DNA from: a virus
IMG/VR virus record: IMGVR_UViG_3300008113_000281
Coordinates: 1-30,609 of that record
Strand: one strand, 5' to 3'
Length of the DNA stretch: 30,609 nt
Each line of letters begins with the position of its first letter. Positions within the stretch are counted from its first letter, which is position 1. Below are positions 1 through 8,119 of this stretch, in pieces. Below the pieces are notes generated by a model. The model was not told the origin of the DNA and did not search any database. It worked only from the letters and a program-made list of their open reading frames with translations. The translations under genes and the position numbers were made by a program.

Positions 1-116
1 TTTCTTTGGTCAATAACCATTGCACCGTTTATGATGCGATTCCGCATGACTGAACTAATGGGTGCTAGAACTCCACCGCTTGCATCGTTTATTCGGTTTA
101 CTTGTAACTGGCTCAT
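1..116 (-). CDS. Tail fibre-like protein, N-terminal fragment (runs off the window)
   Basis: Only the first 38 or so residues are inside the window. The start ATG is at 116-114 and overlaps the stop of the upstream gene as ATGA, which fixes the start. The translation begins MSQLQVNRINDASG and continues through RNRIINGAMVIDQRN. In my knowledge of phages, the RNxIINGxMxIDQRN pattern opens many tail-fibre or receptor-binding proteins that have a virion-attached N-terminus. It is the last gene visible in the leftward tail-protein cluster, after two small tail-associated proteins, which agrees with a distal tail part. The receptor-binding portion lies outside the window, so specificity cannot be judged. 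Confidence 0.7.
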   Translation of the reverse strand, partial: MSQLQVNRINDASGGVLAPISSVMRNRIINGAMVIDQR

Positions 117-268
117 GCTAATTCCTCGTCAGTTGGTTTAGCTAGTGTAGGATGATTCCACGCTTTTATGTAATCGCCTTTGCCGTCTGAATCGTTTTGT
201 AGTGTGATTACAGTTAAAAAATCCTGAGTTGTAAGGCTAGGATATAGAGCCATGATTTTGTCGTACAT
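113..268 (-). CDS. Small XkdW-like tail-associated protein (51 aa)
   Basis: A 51-residue protein starting MYDKIMALYPSLTTQDF, followed by ITLQNDSDGKGDYIKAW and a short tail ending EELA. This is the pattern I associate with the small XkdW-like family found next to phage tail-fibre genes, where it is often listed as a fibre-associated or chaperone-like protein of unknown mechanism. The start at 268 shares one base with the upstream stop (TAATG). The stop overlaps the next start (ATGA), so it is translationally coupled on both sides. No membrane segment or enzyme motif is visible. The call rests on remembered family resemblance; a role in fibre attachment or assembly is inferred from position only. 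Confidence 0.65.
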   Translation of the reverse strand: MYDKIMALYPSLTTQDFLTVITLQNDSDGKGDYIKAWNHPTLAKPTDEELA

Positions 269-816
269 TATGCGCTCCTTACCATTGAACCATTAAAATA
301 TGTATAAAAAGTTCCTGTACTTATTGTTGATGTTGAGCCACAATTTTGAAAAATATAAATTTCAACATAATCAGTAGAACCATTCATATACATTTGTGAA
401 GCAACTGTTGAACCAGCCCCTATTCCAGTTACAACTGAAACAAGTTGTCCTCTTTTAAATTCTGCGCCATTTTTATAAATAGATATAAGTTGACCACCAG
501 CCGCAATGGCAGGGGAAGCATTAACTCCCGAATTAAATTGGTAATATCCAGCTACCGTAGGAGTAAAACGATAGTTTGTGGTGCTATCAAAATTTGAATT
601 AGTATCGTAATCTTCAGTTTGAAATTGCACTTTTGTAAAAGTAGCATTTGCAATTGCAGTTTGTGCAATAGATTGATAAGCACTAAACGCTGGCATATTA
701 CCGCTAACCATTACTTCGCCTGTAGCGGCTGGCATGGTAGCCGTAAAGTTACTAGCCGTTGTTGGCTCTTGGATGGTGATTTGACCACCACCGCTGGATT
801 GTAAGACTAGGCTCAT
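268..816 (-). CDS. C1q-like jelly-roll tail protein (182 aa)
   Basis: The preferred start is ATG at 816 (MSLVLQSSGGG), because it overlaps the upstream stop as ATGA; a GTG 12 bases upstream is less likely. Residues 1-40 (SSGGGQITIQEPTTASNFTATMP) resemble the connector strand common at the start of phage virion proteins. Residues from about 42 onward (AFSAYQS, KVQFQTEDYDTNSNFD, YRFTPTVAGYYQFNSGV, ISIYKNG, DYVEIYIFQNCG, FNGSMVR) match the C1q/TNF-like beta-sandwich pattern, which forms trimers on phage tails and binds surface ligands. It lies between another adhesin-like gene and an XkdW-like gene, consistent with a host-recognition module. The ligand is not predictable. Confidence 0.75.
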   Translation of the reverse strand: MSLVLQSSGGGQITIQEPTTASNFTATMPAATGEVMVSGNMPAFSAYQSIAQTAIANATFTKVQFQTEDYDTNSNFDSTTNYRFTPTVAGYYQFNSGVNASPAIAAGGQLISIYKNGAEFKRGQLVSVVTGIGAGSTVASQMYMNGSTDYVEIYIFQNCGSTSTISTGTFYTYFNGSMVRSA

Positions 817-1388
817 AATATAACCCACCTTTGAGTTGAAGGAATTGTTACTGTTATCCCTGAGTTTACTGTAATTGGGCCAACAGATTCAGCATTTTTT
901 CCAGTAGAAAGCGTGTAATTTGTTGTTACCGTTACACCGTTTTCTACAAATACTTCATCAGGGCCACCACCTGTAGCACCACCGCCTAATTGACCCCATG
1001 CACCGCCTTGGTAGCCTTCAAACTGCGCTGTATCGGTGTTATAGCGGATTTCACCGTTTACAGGGCTTACAGGGCGTTGTGCTGTAGTTCCTTTTGGAAT
1101 CAGCATAAAGCCTGTGCCGCCAAATACAGGGTTTACAAAAGCAGCAGTAAATTGGGTGTATTCAATAGCATCACCAGCTACCGTACCTGCCACTAAATTA
1201 ACAACTTTATGGGTATTTAGGTCTAAATTACCCGTCATTGGGGTTTGACCGTCTGCCGCCACCGAATCAGTCATAGCAGCAGCTAGGTCATTCATGGTGT
1301 TATTTGCCCATGATGAACTAATCGTAGTTTGAGTTACTACGGGGTTTCCAGCAGGAAGGGAGTAAACCCCTGATCCGTTTCTTGACAT
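813..1388 (-). CDS. Tail fibre-like protein with RWVIL C-terminus (191 aa)
   Basis: Starts MSRNGSGVYSLPAGNPV, then TTISSSWANNTMNDLA, a phage-specific N-terminal module seen at the start of many fibre proteins. Residues about 45-60 read TPMTGNLDLNTHKVVNL, another common fibre motif. Residues 94-130 contain IPKGTTAQRP...GEIRYNTDTAQFEGYQGG, the short repeat often seen in phage virion proteins. The C-terminus (GPITVNSGITVTIPSTQRWVIL) closely parallels the C-terminus of the large fibre at 14439-16547. The start shares one base with the upstream stop (TAATG). The role is most likely a structural fibre or spike piece in the tail; no enzymatic motif is seen. Confidence 0.72.
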   Translation of the reverse strand: MSRNGSGVYSLPAGNPVVTQTTISSSWANNTMNDLAAAMTDSVAADGQTPMTGNLDLNTHKVVNLVAGTVAGDAIEYTQFTAAFVNPVFGGTGFMLIPKGTTAQRPVSPVNGEIRYNTDTAQFEGYQGGAWGQLGGGATGGGPDEVFVENGVTVTTNYTLSTGKNAESVGPITVNSGITVTIPSTQRWVIL

Positions 1389-2302
1389 TATTTTTTCCCT
1401 TTTCTTAACTCATCTGCTATTTTTTCAGGCGTATAGTTTAATGATTCTTGCACTTGTTTGGTTAGCTTTTGCTTTTCTAAGGCTTCTGATCCTACTTCAA
1501 CCATTGGGCCAACTAACGGAATTCTGTTTATTAGCTTGTTTAACACTTTGTCCATTGCACTAGCAGTATTAGACTGATTAATGCCTTTAACTGGGGAATT
1601 AATCGTTATTGCAGTATCTCTCAGGTTTCTAATTTCTTGTGCGCCTGACTTGCCAAACATATAGTCTAATTTTCCTGATTTATCCAAATTTTTAACGATT
1701 GTGTCAAATTGTTTAGGATTGAAATTGCGCTGACCTAAAGAATCTGTTTCAATGTTTTTGGTAATAGCATTTCTAATGCTTTCAATGGTTTGACCTTGCA
1801 ATTCTCTGAAAGCCTGTTGTCCATTAGGTGTCTTTTTCAGAGTTCTGCCTAACGCCATCAAGCTATCTAAGTCAGATTGCATTACTGAATGGTCAAATAC
1901 TTTTTCTAAAGCAACAACTCTATCATTAGAATTTGGCTTTTTGCTCAATAAATCATTAATTAACCCAATGTTTTCAAACTGATTAGCAAACTTAGTTCTT
2001 AACCGCCTTGCTTCTTTAAACAGATCACCGCCAGCGTTTTCTGTAACTACATCAATCATTTTCTTAATATCGCCACCAAACGCCATATTGCTAGGGCTAT
2101 CGCCTGATAGTCTATTAACCATCTTGCGCACTTCTTCTATCTCGTTAAGTGTCATTTCGCCATCTTTGGCTAATTGGCCTAACTTAATTTTTGCGCTATT
2201 GATAACTGGAGCATTAACGGCTTCTGCTTCCATATTGTCAAGTTGGTCAATAATTCCTTGCACATTAACTTTTTGCTGACCTTCTTCAGATGCTCTACTC
2301 AT
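1388..2302 (-). CDS. Ejection/internal virion-type protein, C-terminal half (304 aa)
   Basis: A mostly helical, charged protein with segments such as GGDIKKMIDVVTENAGGDLF, EARRLRTKFANQFENIG, DRVVALEKVFDHSVMQSDL, FRELQGQTIESIRNAITKN and KLDYMFGKSGAQEIRNL. This resembles the C-terminal half of a long phage protein that I remember as a single polypeptide, placed after the tail hub and thought to be an internal or ejected virion protein. Near residues 258-271 the stretch INRIPLVGPMVEVG is mildly hydrophobic. Its start overlaps the end of the 267-aa gene by 8 bases in a different frame. That, and the abrupt N-terminus, suggest a split gene. The function is inferred from position. Confidence 0.6.
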   Translation of the reverse strand: MSRASEEGQQKVNVQGIIDQLDNMEAEAVNAPVINSAKIKLGQLAKDGEMTLNEIEEVRKMVNRLSGDSPSNMAFGGDIKKMIDVVTENAGGDLFKEARRLRTKFANQFENIGLINDLLSKKPNSNDRVVALEKVFDHSVMQSDLDSLMALGRTLKKTPNGQQAFRELQGQTIESIRNAITKNIETDSLGQRNFNPKQFDTIVKNLDKSGKLDYMFGKSGAQEIRNLRDTAITINSPVKGINQSNTASAMDKVLNKLINRIPLVGPMVEVGSEALEKQKLTKQVQESLNYTPEKIADELRKGKK

Positions 2303-3098
2303 TGGCTACTCTAGCACCTGTAGCATCTACATAAGCATCTAAGTTTTGACCAATTTTAGTATTTCTTAATTCTTGGGCTGCAATCAATGGTCTGCCTACG
2401 CTTTCAGGATAGGTTTTCATTGTTTCAGCTTCAAACTGCTGATCTGCTAGGCTTCTAGTAGCTTGACCTTTGCTTAAATCAATAGGAACACGCAACTGTC
2501 TAGCCATTTCCACTCTTTGTGCGGCTAACGGAACTTCTGCTGCGCCTACGCCTGACATAGTAGAAGCAGGGGCAGGGGGTGGTGCAACTTGTCTAAGGGC
2601 TTGTGCAATTCTTGGGCCTGTTTCCTGTACCGTTTGTGCAGCTTGTCTTACCTGTGTAGGTGTACCACCCGCTGCTCTAGCATAACTAGGAAGCATACCA
2701 ACGCTAGGAATGACAGGGGGCAACTTGCTGGCTTCAAGCACATTACCAATGCCTTGCAGTATGTCTTGGCTTACAGGGCTAGTAGGCTGATATTGAAAAC
2801 GCTGCCCAAACTCAGGGCTATCAAGACGCTTGCTTGTGCCTTGTTTGATGTTTTCTATAGCACCTGCACCCATTCCTAAAAATGGTGCTGCTGCGCCTGA
2901 AACAATGGCTGCTGGAACTTCATACAACGCTTTTACCCGATCCATCATGGTAACGGGCGGCCCTTGTACTACAGGTGGATTTGGAACTGAGCCTACTACG
3001 GTAGGAACATCGCTGGTAATGATGTTTCCTTGATCCATAACAAATCCAGCGGGTAAACCGCTTGTTTGCTCTAGTACGAATCCTTTTGGAAGTGCCAT
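2295..3098 (-). CDS. Ejection/internal virion-type protein, N-terminal half (267 aa)
   Basis: Starts MALPKGFVLEQTSGLPAGFVMDQ, with a repeated PxGFVxxQ motif in residues 4-23. Residues 25-50 are proline- and valine-rich. The stretch VPAAIVSGAAAPFLGMGAGAIE (about 61-82) is hydrophobic and could insert in a membrane. The C-terminal part has VPIDLSKGQATRSLADQQFEAETMK and IGQNLDAYVDATGARVANE, which in related phages I recall leads straight on into the region encoded by the next gene. Here a TAG stop at 2297-2295 ends the frame. It follows two other low-complexity virion-type genes. A role in crossing the cell envelope during DNA ejection is inferred from position and composition, not from a catalytic motif. 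Confidence 0.6.
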   Translation of the reverse strand: MALPKGFVLEQTSGLPAGFVMDQGNIITSDVPTVVGSVPNPPVVQGPPVTMMDRVKALYEVPAAIVSGAAAPFLGMGAGAIENIKQGTSKRLDSPEFGQRFQYQPTSPVSQDILQGIGNVLEASKLPPVIPSVGMLPSYARAAGGTPTQVRQAAQTVQETGPRIAQALRQVAPPPAPASTMSGVGAAEVPLAAQRVEMARQLRVPIDLSKGQATRSLADQQFEAETMKTYPESVGRPLIAAQELRNTKIGQNLDAYVDATGARVANE

Positions 3099-4564
3099 TA
3101 CTTATTCCTCGCTGGTTTCCAATTAATACCGCCATCTGTAGACACTATGCGTTCACCAGTTGCTGGATTTCTAGCATATTGCGGTGCGCCAACAGATACT
3201 TTGCCAGCCGATCTAGCAGCTTCAGTTTTAACGTCACTTTTGGTTTTTGTACTAATGCTATCCCAATTACCTTCAGGGTAATATTTTTTCTGCAAATCAA
3301 TCATTTCCTCAATAGTTCCCAAGCGTGAAGCAATTGGAATGTTTGGATTGCCTAAATCACCAGCAAGTTTTTGGTACAAAATAACATCCATTACACCTTG
3401 TGGGCCTTCAAACCTTGGCTGCTTCATTGTCAAAGCACCTGACAACAGAGTTAATCTTGCATCAGCTTTAGATGCTTCGCCACCGCCACCAAAAAATTCT
3501 CTAGTGCCAGTCACAATATTAGACAATCTGCCTGAACTTGGTGCTTCTGAACTCAACAAGGTTGAAGCTGATTTCATTAAATCAAAACTATCTTTAGCGT
3601 TTCGTTGATTTTTAGCTAATTCATCGCTAAATTTAGCTGCTGCTTCTTGGTTGGCTTTTGGCGATATAGTCGGATTGTATTGATATTGCGGCTGTACGGC
3701 AGGAGTAAAGCTGTTTTTTGGTGGCTGTGGAGCATTGGCCATTGGCATAGCAGGTGCGTTACCCATTGGCATACCGCCAGCAGCAGAAACATTACCTGTA
3801 GGTGCTGCCATTGGCACTCCAGTAGGAGCGTTCATTGGTGCGCCAGCAGGGGCATTGCCCATTGGTGCGCCAGTAGGTACTCCACCGCCACCAGCACCCA
3901 TACCTGTGTTGTAGTAAAGGTTTGCTCTTGAAATAGCTTGATCGCCAGCTTTTAAGTTTAGACTTGCTCGCTCATAAGCAGACATTTCAGGCTTAACACC
4001 ACCAACTTGGAAAGTGCTAATTGGGTCAGGTGAATTAACATCAATAACACCTTCACGGGTTTTGCCTGTTTTCTCATCAGTAAAGCTGGCTTTTTCCCAT
4101 TTAGGCCCTTGCGTTAAATTTTTCATGCCAACAGCTTGCAATGCAGGGTTATATGCGTTTGCAGCAAACAAGTTAGCAGCTTGACGATCAGGCGCATTTG
4201 ACATTAATGGTGCGCCTGTAGGGGTAGGCCCTGCCATTTCCGTTTGTCTTGGATTGACTAAGTTTTGGTATTCGGTTAATTCATCACCGTAACGCTTACG
4301 CAATGCAGCGGCTAACTCTAGTGCTTGTTTATCGCCTTTTTCTGCAAGGCTTTTAGCTGTATATGTTTGAAATAAAGGCGCAGCATATTGAAAGAAGCTA
4401 GGCGCAACATAACGCCCACTAACCATCTGACCTGACGGCATTTGCTGACCTTGTTGCATAAGCAATTGCGCCATTTGTTGCTGGCGGTTTAATTGCTGTT
4501 GCTGCCCTAAGATTTCGGGTGGTAAATTGCTACCGCCAAGATTGATTGCTGGTAATGTAGCCAT
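3098..4564 (-). CDS. Pro/Met/Ala-rich virion-associated protein (488 aa)
   Basis: The start is placed at 4564 (MATLPAINLGGSNLPPEI), one base after the stop of the upstream gene; a start 48 bases upstream would read through that neighbour. Residues about 20-48 are glutamine-rich (QQQQLNRQQQMAQ). Residues about 224-283 form a low-complexity stretch of repeated GAPMGNAPAGAPM-type units. The C-terminal 180 residues are helical and charged, and end with QYARNPATGERIVSTDGG followed by a Trp-Lys-Pro segment, a short motif I have often seen at the end of phage virion proteins. It sits in the ejection-protein position. No enzymatic signature is visible, so the function is only inferred. Confidence 0.6.
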   Translation of the reverse strand: MATLPAINLGGSNLPPEILGQQQQLNRQQQMAQLLMQQGQQMPSGQMVSGRYVAPSFFQYAAPLFQTYTAKSLAEKGDKQALELAAALRKRYGDELTEYQNLVNPRQTEMAGPTPTGAPLMSNAPDRQAANLFAANAYNPALQAVGMKNLTQGPKWEKASFTDEKTGKTREGVIDVNSPDPISTFQVGGVKPEMSAYERASLNLKAGDQAISRANLYYNTGMGAGGGGVPTGAPMGNAPAGAPMNAPTGVPMAAPTGNVSAAGGMPMGNAPAMPMANAPQPPKNSFTPAVQPQYQYNPTISPKANQEAAAKFSDELAKNQRNAKDSFDLMKSASTLLSSEAPSSGRLSNIVTGTREFFGGGGEASKADARLTLLSGALTMKQPRFEGPQGVMDVILYQKLAGDLGNPNIPIASRLGTIEEMIDLQKKYYPEGNWDSISTKTKSDVKTEAARSAGKVSVGAPQYARNPATGERIVSTDGGINWKPARNK

Positions 4565-4565
4565 A

Positions 4566-4865
4566 TTAATATCCTGCGTATTGGTATGCTGGATCGGTAT
4601 ATGCAGGAGCATCAGGCATAGGTTGGCTGTAATCCGTTACAGTCGCAGGTCGGTCTTTTTTACGCAACGCATTAGCCATAGCAATTTGGTTATATCCAGC
4701 ACCAGCTTGCTTGCCATCAACCGTCATTCCTGCTTGATTGGTTAGGTTTAAACCTTGTTGCATAGCTTGTTGTTGCATGGCTTGTTGCTGTGCAATATTT
4801 TGAAAATATGGGCTTAAACCGCCAAGGTCTTGGGGTTGCTGCATTGGCATAATGTATGAGTTCAT
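4566..4865 (-). CDS. Small Gln-rich virion-associated protein (99 aa)
   Basis: The ATG at 4865 overlaps the upstream stop as ATGA. The protein opens MNSYIMPMQQPQDLGGLSPY, has a QQQAMQQQAMQQG run at residues 26-38, and ends with a tyrosine-rich PAYTDPAYQYAGY. Apart from the MQQ repeats it has no recognisable domain. The composition is shared with the first 50 residues of the next protein (also QQQ/QQM rich), which suggests the two were related or act together. It lies between an S74-domain protein and the Pro/Met-rich protein in the ejection-protein cluster. The function is unknown. Confidence 0.55.
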   Translation of the reverse strand: MNSYIMPMQQPQDLGGLSPYFQNIAQQQAMQQQAMQQGLNLTNQAGMTVDGKQAGAGYNQIAMANALRKKDRPATVTDYSQPMPDAPAYTDPAYQYAGY

Positions 4866-5911
4866 AATTGTCCGTAATCTACGGCTTTATAGCCGTTATC
4901 AAGGGTTATTACAGCATTAGGGTACATAACTTCTACTTCTTGTGCCATCACGCCTATGTGCGTTCCGTGACCTGCTAATGGGTGATCCTTAAATTCATCT
5001 TTGTATTCATATGTATATACGGGTAAACCATTAGGTAACCAAGCAATGTGTTTAATGTTTTCTTTAGTGCGAATGTCAGACATTAAAGCTGCACCGCCAA
5101 GGCTAAATATGCCTTGATTAAGGTTGGCTTGTGCAGCTTGTTTGGCATTAAAGTCACCCATTTGGGCGTTATATTGCATACCAGCAGCACCTAACAAATC
5201 AGGGCCAGCCGTTGTCGCTTGATTAAACGAATTAACAAATTGTGGGCCTGTTACCTGTGAACCAGTACGCACCGCAGAAAGGGTGTTAAGTGGTTCGTTA
5301 CGCAGATAGGCTTGTTCTTGCAAGGCTTGTTGACGGGCTTGCTGACCAACGCCAAAGCCTTGTGTAGTAGCGGCAGCTAGTAAATCGTTCTCACGCTGTG
5401 CTTGTGTCTGCATTGCACGGTCATACGCTACAGAGCCAATGTCAATGCCTTTGTTGGCTAATTGCTGTTGCAATGCTTCACGGTTTTGCGTAATTTGCGG
5501 CTGTAAACGCTGCATATACGCATCTTGATACGACTGGCTAGGGTTAAAACCAGTAGTAGGTAATGCTGCCGTATTAAACGGGGTGTTGAGCATATTCTCA
5601 ACATAACTTACGCCTTTAGTAGCTACATCGCCTAGACTGCCACTAATTCGATTTTGAGTTTCTAATAATCTTTGTTGATCGGGGCTTAATGCTTGTGTAG
5701 CAGTATAGGTAGGATTGCCGTAAGCGTCTGTACCTGACTGTGAATAAGTAAGGCTACCGTATGGCGTAACTTGATTTACACGGTTTGCAGCAGTAGCTAC
5801 ACGGGCAGCATCCACATTACCTGCTGCAGTTTCCCTAGCCGCTCCTGCATAGTCAGGCGCAGCAGGTGCGCTTGGCGCAGGCCCTAATCCTAAAAATCCA
5901 CCACCACCCAT
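4862..5911 (-). CDS. Virion protein with C-terminal S74 intramolecular chaperone-like domain (349 aa)
   Basis: The N-terminus MGGGGFLGLGPAPSAPAAPDYAGAA is glycine/proline-rich. Residues 50-255 are alanine/glutamine-rich, probably helical, with phrases such as RVNQVTPYGSLTYS and ALSPDQQRLLETQNR that recur in phage virion proteins. From about residue 278 to the end there is an S74/endosialidase-type chaperone motif: SDIRTKENIKHI, VYTYEYKDE, HIGVMAQEVE, YPNAVI and a final AVDYGQL. In that family the Ser-Asp at the domain start marks self-cleavage after trimer folding. Here the domain is only about 70 residues and stops where the usual C-terminal helix would begin. Whether it still cleaves is open. 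The gene lies between the acetyltransferase and ejection-type genes. Confidence 0.72.
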   Translation of the reverse strand: MGGGGFLGLGPAPSAPAAPDYAGAARETAAGNVDAARVATAANRVNQVTPYGSLTYSQSGTDAYGNPTYTATQALSPDQQRLLETQNRISGSLGDVATKGVSYVENMLNTPFNTAALPTTGFNPSQSYQDAYMQRLQPQITQNREALQQQLANKGIDIGSVAYDRAMQTQAQRENDLLAAATTQGFGVGQQARQQALQEQAYLRNEPLNTLSAVRTGSQVTGPQFVNSFNQATTAGPDLLGAAGMQYNAQMGDFNAKQAAQANLNQGIFSLGGAALMSDIRTKENIKHIAWLPNGLPVYTYEYKDEFKDHPLAGHGTHIGVMAQEVEVMYPNAVITLDNGYKAVDYGQL

Positions 5912-5912
5912 G

Positions 5913-6347
5913 TCATTCTCCCTTGTTTAGAGGGCATCGGATGTTAAGAAACCGACACTCCTCTTTTTTCATAGCCATAATTACTAAATCCCCATCCATA
6001 TGGGCATCAGGTATTTCAGCTACCACTTTAAAACCAAGGTGTCGGTTTAATTTTAAGGCATCTTCATTATCGCCACAAATTTGCCCTAGTATAACGCTAA
6101 CACCTAATTTATTAAAGGGGTAATCGAATACTGCCCACAAAAAATCCCGACTTGCCCAATTTTCGCCAACGCTGCCAATGTGTATTTCACAGGCTTTTGG
6201 CATAAAATTGGTATATCCTGCTACTGCTACTAAATTACCGTCTTTAAGTTGTCCTATACATTGCGTAGTTTCGGGTAATGGATGGTTCAAAATGCGTACC
6301 AGCCAATCGCCCATGTACTGTTGATTTTCAGTAGTAACTGATCGCAA
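5913..6347 (-). CDS. GNAT-family N-acetyltransferase (144 aa)
   Basis: Residues 90-107 read GQICGDNEDALKLNRHLGF plus K, the acetyl-CoA-binding GxxxxxNxxAxxLxxxLGF pattern of GNAT enzymes. Before it, AVAGYTNFM, CEIHIGSVGENW and FLWAVFDYPFN give the expected strand and motif order. The chosen start is TTG at 6347: it directly follows the upstream TAA at 6350-6348, and GGGGGA lies about 10 bases upstream as a ribosome site. An internal ATG at 6314 lacks one. GNAT genes are common within phage tail clusters, where they may acetylate virion or host proteins; the substrate here is unknown. The family call is strong, the role is not. Confidence 0.8.
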   Translation of the reverse strand: MRSVTTENQQYMGDWLVRILNHPLPETTQCIGQLKDGNLVAVAGYTNFMPKACEIHIGSVGENWASRDFLWAVFDYPFNKLGVSVILGQICGDNEDALKLNRHLGFKVVAEIPDAHMDGDLVIMAMKKEECRFLNIRCPLNKGE

Positions 6348-8117
6348 TTACAGGATTCCCCCACGCTCCATTACAAAATCGGTACTAGCCCAATGAAACT
6401 CAATGCGCTGAGATACCACATTCATACTAACTGAGCCAGCATAGCCTAATCCAGTCACGCCCTGCCATACCTTAGTTGTTACCAAACCACCGCCCCAATT
6501 GGCGTTATCCCATGTGTCTAAATCCCATTCACCTGTATTCAAGATTGACGGGTTAAACGATATTTGATTGGTTAAATTTACGGTATCAAAGTCGGTACTT
6601 ATACCGCAAAGCACGGTAGGTAAGCCGTTATCGGTCTGAAGGATTGGGCGAACCAAGGTAAAGCGTTTTTGCTGTCCACGACTGTCAAAATAGGAATACG
6701 CTTGCTGAACGAAAGCTGTAATATTTGTTCCTGAATCGGCAAAAGTGTCATAAAACTTACCTACAAAGCCTGTTCCACCAAAATACATATCATCACCACT
6801 TAATTCCCAGCAATTTGCGTTGATATTAGTGAATCTTGCCCAAGACTTTGTAATGTTGTGCATTACATACTGCTCTGAACCCCCTGTTACAGGGATATTA
6901 ACGATCAGCATATTAACTTTGGCAAAGTAATTGATTTGCCAGCCAAAATTATTGGCATATAAATCGGCAGCTTGGCTAATAGCAAAGAAAATCTTGTCTG
7001 TAATGTTGACACGGGGGTCTAAACGGGTAGATTGCAGACCTGCGGATAAGGGTACAAGACCATCTTCCGTCAAAAGTAGCAGATCGCCACCGTATTTAAA
7101 TAAACATTTACGGGCAAAAGTCTGTCCGATGTTCCAAATACCGATTAACGCCCAATCATTAGGGTCGGAAGGGTCTGATCCCTTGTAAATAGCGACTTCA
7201 CCGTTAGAAGTAACAAAAGCGGCTAGATCATCTACCCCGTAACCAGCATCAATAGTCCATGTTCCCATTGCTTGCAGGTAGCCGCCCTTTTTAAAGATAC
7301 CGCCAAGAGGGAACTCGGTTACTGCGCCATTGATTGAATCTACGGGTAAATACCAAAAACTAAGACTGTCTTTTTGCACAAAATACAGGCGTTCTTTGAA
7401 CAAATTAATGTTTGCAAACTGGTTGGAATTTAGCCCTGTTACAAAGTATTTAACGGTATAAGTGCCTACGGTAGACGCATTTCCGCTAGGTGCGGTTGTC
7501 ATTGTGTAGGTAAAAGTCGTTGCGTTTGTAACGGTAATTCTATAAGTTCCATTAAATTCGGCTGGTACTGCGCCAGCTACCGTAACCGTATTACCAGTTA
7601 CTAAACCATGCGCTACAGCCGTTGTAAGGGTCGCTGTCAGGTTTCCCGTGCCACCCCTTGTAATGGTACTAATTGTCTGTGCTGTGCTTGTGGTGGCTGA
7701 TCTTGACCATAGCGTACCGTCATATACGACCATAGGGTCTACACCGTTTACGGCTGGCATAAACGAGCCACCAGCCGTTGTAAGCATGGTGTGAATCCAC
7801 TTGCCATCCGTGTTGCCAGTAAGACTTGCGGTAGCCGTAGAAGTGCTTGCATCGTAAATAATGGTGGCATTTGAGGCAAACATCTTATTTACGGATGGGC
7901 TGCTGTAATTCATCAAGGCTAGAACTGCACCTGAAATGCCAGTTGAAGTCTTGGTATAGCCTTTTCTTAGCGTTACATCGGTAGGCGTAGGAAAGAAGTT
8001 GACCATCTGAACCGCATCAAGTGGGTTCATTTCAGCCAAAGAATCCCTAGCATTCCACCCCCCAATAGGGGCAGGTAAGCTAGTAGTTACGGCTGTGCGA
8101 CCTTTAGCGACTGCCAT
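6348..8117 (-). CDS. Tail hub/nozzle-like protein (589 aa)
   Basis: The long beta-rich protein starts MAVAKGRTAVTTSLPAPIGGWNARDSLAEM and continues DAVQMVNFFPTPTDVTLRKGY, a typical opening of short-tailed phage proteins placed directly after the adaptor. Throughout are WD-like blade signatures (NVWKLY-type variants such as ERLYFVQKDSLSFWYLP, GEVAIYKGSDPSDPNDWALIG, LTEDGLVPLS). This suggests a propeller-like body comparable in role to T7 gp12 or P22 gp10, although I cannot prove homology. Residues about 150-228 (VAHGLVTGNTVTVAGAV, ATTFTYT) look like an inserted small beta domain. It follows the adaptor at 8120-9022 with a two-base gap. It would close the tail tube. Confidence 0.68.
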   Translation of the reverse strand: MAVAKGRTAVTTSLPAPIGGWNARDSLAEMNPLDAVQMVNFFPTPTDVTLRKGYTKTSTGISGAVLALMNYSSPSVNKMFASNATIIYDASTSTATASLTGNTDGKWIHTMLTTAGGSFMPAVNGVDPMVVYDGTLWSRSATTSTAQTISTITRGGTGNLTATLTTAVAHGLVTGNTVTVAGAVPAEFNGTYRITVTNATTFTYTMTTAPSGNASTVGTYTVKYFVTGLNSNQFANINLFKERLYFVQKDSLSFWYLPVDSINGAVTEFPLGGIFKKGGYLQAMGTWTIDAGYGVDDLAAFVTSNGEVAIYKGSDPSDPNDWALIGIWNIGQTFARKCLFKYGGDLLLLTEDGLVPLSAGLQSTRLDPRVNITDKIFFAISQAADLYANNFGWQINYFAKVNMLIVNIPVTGGSEQYVMHNITKSWARFTNINANCWELSGDDMYFGGTGFVGKFYDTFADSGTNITAFVQQAYSYFDSRGQQKRFTLVRPILQTDNGLPTVLCGISTDFDTVNLTNQISFNPSILNTGEWDLDTWDNANWGGGLVTTKVWQGVTGLGYAGSVSMNVVSQRIEFHWASTDFVMERGGIL

Positions 8118-8119
8118 AA

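Noticed and set aside
3720-3890. Short repeats that might be a CRISPR or tandem-repeat array.
   Set aside because: They encode GAPM/NAPA units of a low-complexity protein in frame, with no constant repeat-spacer pattern.
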